Source: Candidatus Sulfopaludibacter sp. SbA3
GTDB lineage: Bacteria > Acidobacteriota > Terriglobia > Bryobacterales > Bryobacteraceae
Direction of reading: 5' to 3'
DNA: 7,038 nucleotides
NCBI GenBank assembly: GCA_945861255.1
Contig: CAMAUG010000208.1
Location: 1 to 7,038 of the forward strand
This document shows, piece by piece, positions 5,067 through 7,038 of the stretch. A program made the position numbers and the translations under genes. Position 1 is the first letter of the stretch; every line of letters starts with the position of its first letter. A model generated the notes under the pieces. The model ran no database searches. It was not told the DNA's origin and was given only the letters and a program-made list of their open reading frames with translations.

Positions 5067-5089
5067 GCTGCCGCGGAGAAGCGGTCAGC
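5067..5089 (-). other. Stem-loop between the cupin gene and the aroF promoter
   Basis: GCTGCCGC (5067-5074) pairs with GCGG-T-CAGC (5081-5089) across a 6-nt loop, eight base pairs with one bulge. On the minus strand it is followed by TTGGAATAACC, not a U-tract, so intrinsic termination of the upstream transcript is doubtful. It might stabilise the 3' end of the cupin mRNA. The rest of 5090-5209 shows no convincing gene or site. Confidence 0.3.
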
Positions 5090-5209
5090 CCGAGTATGTG
5101 CCTACGCGTACCTGGAGGAATTGACGGGCACCATTGGAGCGTATGCATTTCGCGCGCAAATGCCCTAAGACCCTTTAGAACTGGCATCCATTCGCCCGCG
5201 GGCCCCTGT

Positions 5210-5587
5210 TTACCGGGCTGGCACCGTGGCCGGAGCACCTTTCTCTTTCACAAAGAACACTAAAATCTTGGCGGACTTGGTGTTGCTGGCATTCCGGGAA
5301 ATCGTGTGAACGTCCTCGGGATTTTCATAGAACGTCTGTCCCGGCTCGAGTGTCACTTCCTTTCCGCCCTTCACCTGCATGACCACCGAACCTTCCAAAA
5401 CGTATACGAACGTATGTGCATTGTGCCGGTGGGCAGAGGATGAGACGCCTGGCGCGTATTCCACCGTCACCATTGCACCTTCCTTTCCGGTGAGTTCCGG
5501 GAGGTCTTTCGTCAGCAAAGGAGTCACTTTGGTGGCTTGGGCCACGAGCGTGCCTGCGACAATGCACAACGCAATCAGTCGTTTCAT
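5210..5587 (-). CDS. Small exported single-domain cupin protein
   Basis: A 125-residue protein with a signal peptide at residues 1 to about 18 (MKRLIALCIVAGTLVAQA) and one cupin beta-barrel domain. Cupin motif 1 is AHRHNAHTFVYVLEG (52-66), with H53 and H55 as likely metal ligands; the usual Glu is replaced by a His/Thr stretch. Motif 2 is PGQTFYENPEDVHTISRN (82-99), with H94 and N99. Cupins of this size are catalytic or binding proteins for many small molecules, so the substrate cannot be named. Export suggests action in the periplasm. The ATG at 5587 has an AAGGAG ribosome site six nt upstream. The gene lies 114 nt after hpf on the same strand; a short stem GGTAG/CTACC at 5661-5674 in that gap has no U-tract. 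No strong promoter was found, so read-through from rpoN-hpf is possible. Confidence 0.85.
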   Translation of the reverse strand: MKRLIALCIVAGTLVAQATKVTPLLTKDLPELTGKEGAMVTVEYAPGVSSSAHRHNAHTFVYVLEGSVVMQVKGGKEVTLEPGQTFYENPEDVHTISRNASNTKSAKILVFFVKEKGAPATVPAR

Positions 5588-5701
5588 GCTTCGCTCCTTC
5601 AGTCTTCTTTACCACGGGCGGCTACCTGCCCGGCATCGCAGTCTCGCGTCAGCGCTAAACGGTAGTCACCTACCAGCCAGTAGTTCAATACGCACTCCGC
5701 G

Positions 5702-6241
5702 TCAGGACTCTACCAGATCGAAATTCCCGTCCTTACGGCGGATCAGCACGGACAAGCCTTCGCGTTCGGCATCGCGATAGACCAGATAGTCGCCCTGCTT
5801 TTCCATCTTCAGAACTGCTTCCTCCAGCGTCATGGGCTTGCGGCGTTCGTGGTGGTTGACGCGGTAGACGCGCGGCCCTCCCTCCGGCTCGCCGGCGCCG
5901 CGGGCGGATTGGGTGGGCTCGGGTTTGCTCTTTGTATCCGTTCGGCGGCTTTTTTCCCGCCACTTAGCGCTGTGCTTCAGCGCCTGTTTCTCGAGTTTCG
6001 CCAAGGCATCGCTAACCGCCGTGAACAGATCCGGGTCTGAACCGGCTCCCGCCAACTGATGATCGTAAAACTGGAGCGTGATTTCGGCATTGTGCAAATG
6101 CCGCTCGCTGGTCACGATGACGTGCGCGTCTTTTTCGCCACGTTTTTCGAGCAACTTGGATAGCTTGGCGAACTTCGCATCCAACTTCTCCTGAAGCTTG
6201 GGCGGTAAATCGTGATGTACACCTCTATAGGTGACTTTCAT
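5702..6241 (-). CDS. hpf: Ribosome hibernation promoting factor, long form
   Basis: Long HPF binds the 30S subunit in the decoding region and, through its C-terminal domain, brings two 70S ribosomes together as inactive 100S dimers during starvation. The 179 residues match the long form. The N-terminal S30AE domain is about 1-95 (MKVTYRGVHHDLPPKLQEKLDAKF, then VTSERHLHNAEITLQFYDHQL). A charged, proline- and glycine-containing linker spans about 96-122. The C-terminal dimerisation domain is about 124-179 (RVYRVNHHERRKPMTLEEAVLKM, ending RRKDGNFDLVES). The ATG at 6241 has GGGGAGG four nt upstream. It follows rpoN by 25 nt, the common rpoN-hpf order, and probably shares its transcript. Confidence 0.96.
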   Translation of the reverse strand: MKVTYRGVHHDLPPKLQEKLDAKFAKLSKLLEKRGEKDAHVIVTSERHLHNAEITLQFYDHQLAGAGSDPDLFTAVSDALAKLEKQALKHSAKWREKSRRTDTKSKPEPTQSARGAGEPEGGPRVYRVNHHERRKPMTLEEAVLKMEKQGDYLVYRDAEREGLSVLIRRKDGNFDLVES

Positions 6242-6266
6242 GAGTCCTCCCCAACAGAAAAACGAG

Positions 6267-7038
6267 TTACTTGCGAACCCTGCGTTGATGCGTGGAAGGA
6301 ATGCGCATGTCTTCGCGATACTTGGCGACGGTGCGGCGCGTCACCTGAATCCCTTCAGATTGCAGCCGCTCCGTAATATGTTCGTCGGTCAGGGGGCGGG
6401 ACGAGTCTTCTTCTTCGATCATCTTCTTGACCCTGCGTTTCAAGATGAGCAAGGGCGTAGCGCTGCCCGAGGGGCCTTGGACCGCTTCCGAGAAGAAATA
6501 CCGCAACTCAAAAACGCCCTGCGGCGTGTGTGCGTACTTGCTGGAAACGGCGCGGCTGACGGTGGAGGGGTGCACGCCGATCTCCTCCGCGATTTCCTTG
6601 ATCATCATCGGCTTCAGGTAGTCGATGCCCGCCTCCAGAAAATCCGCCTGCCGCCGCACGATGGATTGGCACACCTTGAGAATGGTCTGCTTGCGCTGCT
6701 CGATGTTCTTCATCAACTGAATCGCGCTGGCGTAGCGTTCCTTGACGTAGTTGCGGACGTCCTTATTGGGCTCCTGATCGCGGTCCAGCATCTTCCGGTA
6801 TTGGGAATTCAGACGCAGCACCGGGATATCGTCGTCGTTGAGTTGGATCAGGTACTCGTCGCCGTCCTTCGAAATATAGACGTCCGGCTCCACCACCCTC
6901 GCGCCTGGACCGGAGTAGCGCAATCCCGGACGGGGATCCAAATGGCGGATGACCTCGACGGCGATCTCCACATGCTCCACGGGGCGCCGCAAAATTCGTG
7001 CGATCTCCCGAAACTGGCGCAATTCCACCAGCTTCAGG
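6267..7038 (-). CDS. rpoN: RNA polymerase sigma-54 factor, C-terminal part (5' end beyond the window)
   Basis: Sigma-54 directs RNA polymerase to -24/-12 promoters and needs an ATP-dependent enhancer-binding activator. About 257 codons are visible, open to the window edge; a GTG at 7028 is internal, since the frame continues upstream and the family is about 450-500 residues. The visible part includes the core-binding region (FREIARILRRPVEHV, then LNSQYRKML and YVKERYASAIQLMKNIEQRKQT), and a helix-turn-helix region with IGVHPSTVSRAVSSKY and TPQGVFELRYFF. Near the C-terminus is the RpoN box TRRTVAKYRE, which reads the -24 element. No frame break is seen. It is followed by hpf after 25 nt. No sigma-54-type promoter was recognised by eye in the window. 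Confidence 0.97.
   Translation of the reverse strand, partial: LKLVELRQFREIARILRRPVEHVEIAVEVIRHLDPRPGLRYSGPGARVVEPDVYISKDGDEYLIQLNDDDIPVLRLNSQYRKMLDRDQEPNKDVRNYVKERYASAIQLMKNIEQRKQTILKVCQSIVRRQADFLEAGIDYLKPMMIKEIAEEIGVHPSTVSRAVSSKYAHTPQGVFELRYFFSEAVQGPSGSATPLLILKRRVKKMIEEEDSSRPLTDEHITERLQSEGIQVTRRTVAKYREDMRIPSTHQRRVRK

Noticed and set aside
5112..5166. Plus-strand GGAGGA followed by TTG and a 15-codon frame ending TAA
   Set aside because: The start is TTG with too short a spacing, no promoter is evident, and the peptide has no pattern of interest.
5194..5203. Palindrome GCCCGCGGGC just after the cupin stop codon
   Set aside because: It has no loop and no T-tract, and such GC palindromes are common by chance in GC-rich sequence.
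4918..5238. 106-codon minus-strand frame across the cupin-aroF gap
   Set aside because: It overlaps the leader peptide, attenuator and tandem repeat in another frame. It has no ribosome site, and its composition (ITKR repeated through the tandem repeat) is not protein-like.
5661..5674. Stem GGTAG/CTACC between hpf and the cupin gene as a terminator
   Set aside because: It has only five base pairs and no U-tract on the minus strand.

Overview
All recognisable genes lie on the minus strand, so the window reads from right to left as one long co-directional block. The base composition is GC-rich. The gene set combines a long-form HPF beside rpoN, a type I-beta DAHP synthase, a bacterial ADP-glucose pyrophosphorylase and an unnamed single-pass membrane protein of a kind I associate with Acidobacteriota. 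I infer a soil-type acidobacterium, perhaps near Solibacter or Bryobacter. This taxonomic guess rests on recalled resemblance and was not tested.

Layout in transcription order: the 3' part of rpoN (sigma-54, running off the window at 7038); hpf (long ribosome hibernation factor); a small exported cupin; about 210 nt of intergenic DNA with a perfect 15-bp tandem repeat and a promoter-like -10; an apparent attenuator with an 18-residue leader peptide containing Tyr-Trp-Trp-Tyr-Phe; aroF (DAHP synthase); a membrane-anchored protein of unknown function; glgC (ADP-glucose pyrophosphorylase); tRNA-Lys(CUU); and then an AbiE-like toxin-antitoxin pair. The antitoxin gene of that pair is complete and the toxin gene is cut off after 28 codons.

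The most notable element is the aroF leader (about 4872-5003). The peptide MPSRANSFRRTYWWYFST carries codons for all three aromatic amino acids in one run. It is followed by a strong intrinsic terminator directly before the aroF ribosome binding site. The RNA can also form a competing antiterminator and an anti-antiterminator, with the geometry expected of ribosome-mediated attenuation. DAHP synthase catalyses the first step of aromatic amino-acid synthesis, so the logic is coherent: a ribosome stalled for lack of charged tRNA-Tyr, -Trp or -Phe would let aroF be transcribed. The membrane-protein gene and glgC follow aroF closely on the same strand and may partly share this control.

The second notable element is the abiE promoter. 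A sigma-70-like promoter is overlaid by symmetric TTTCAGC/GCTGAAA-type sites spaced about two helical turns apart, as expected for autorepression. The antitoxin has an N-terminal segment resembling a PD-(D/E)XK nuclease fold and an unusual Gly/Ser-rich linker. Its position at the 3' side of a tRNA gene fits an accessory insertion, though no attachment repeat is visible here.
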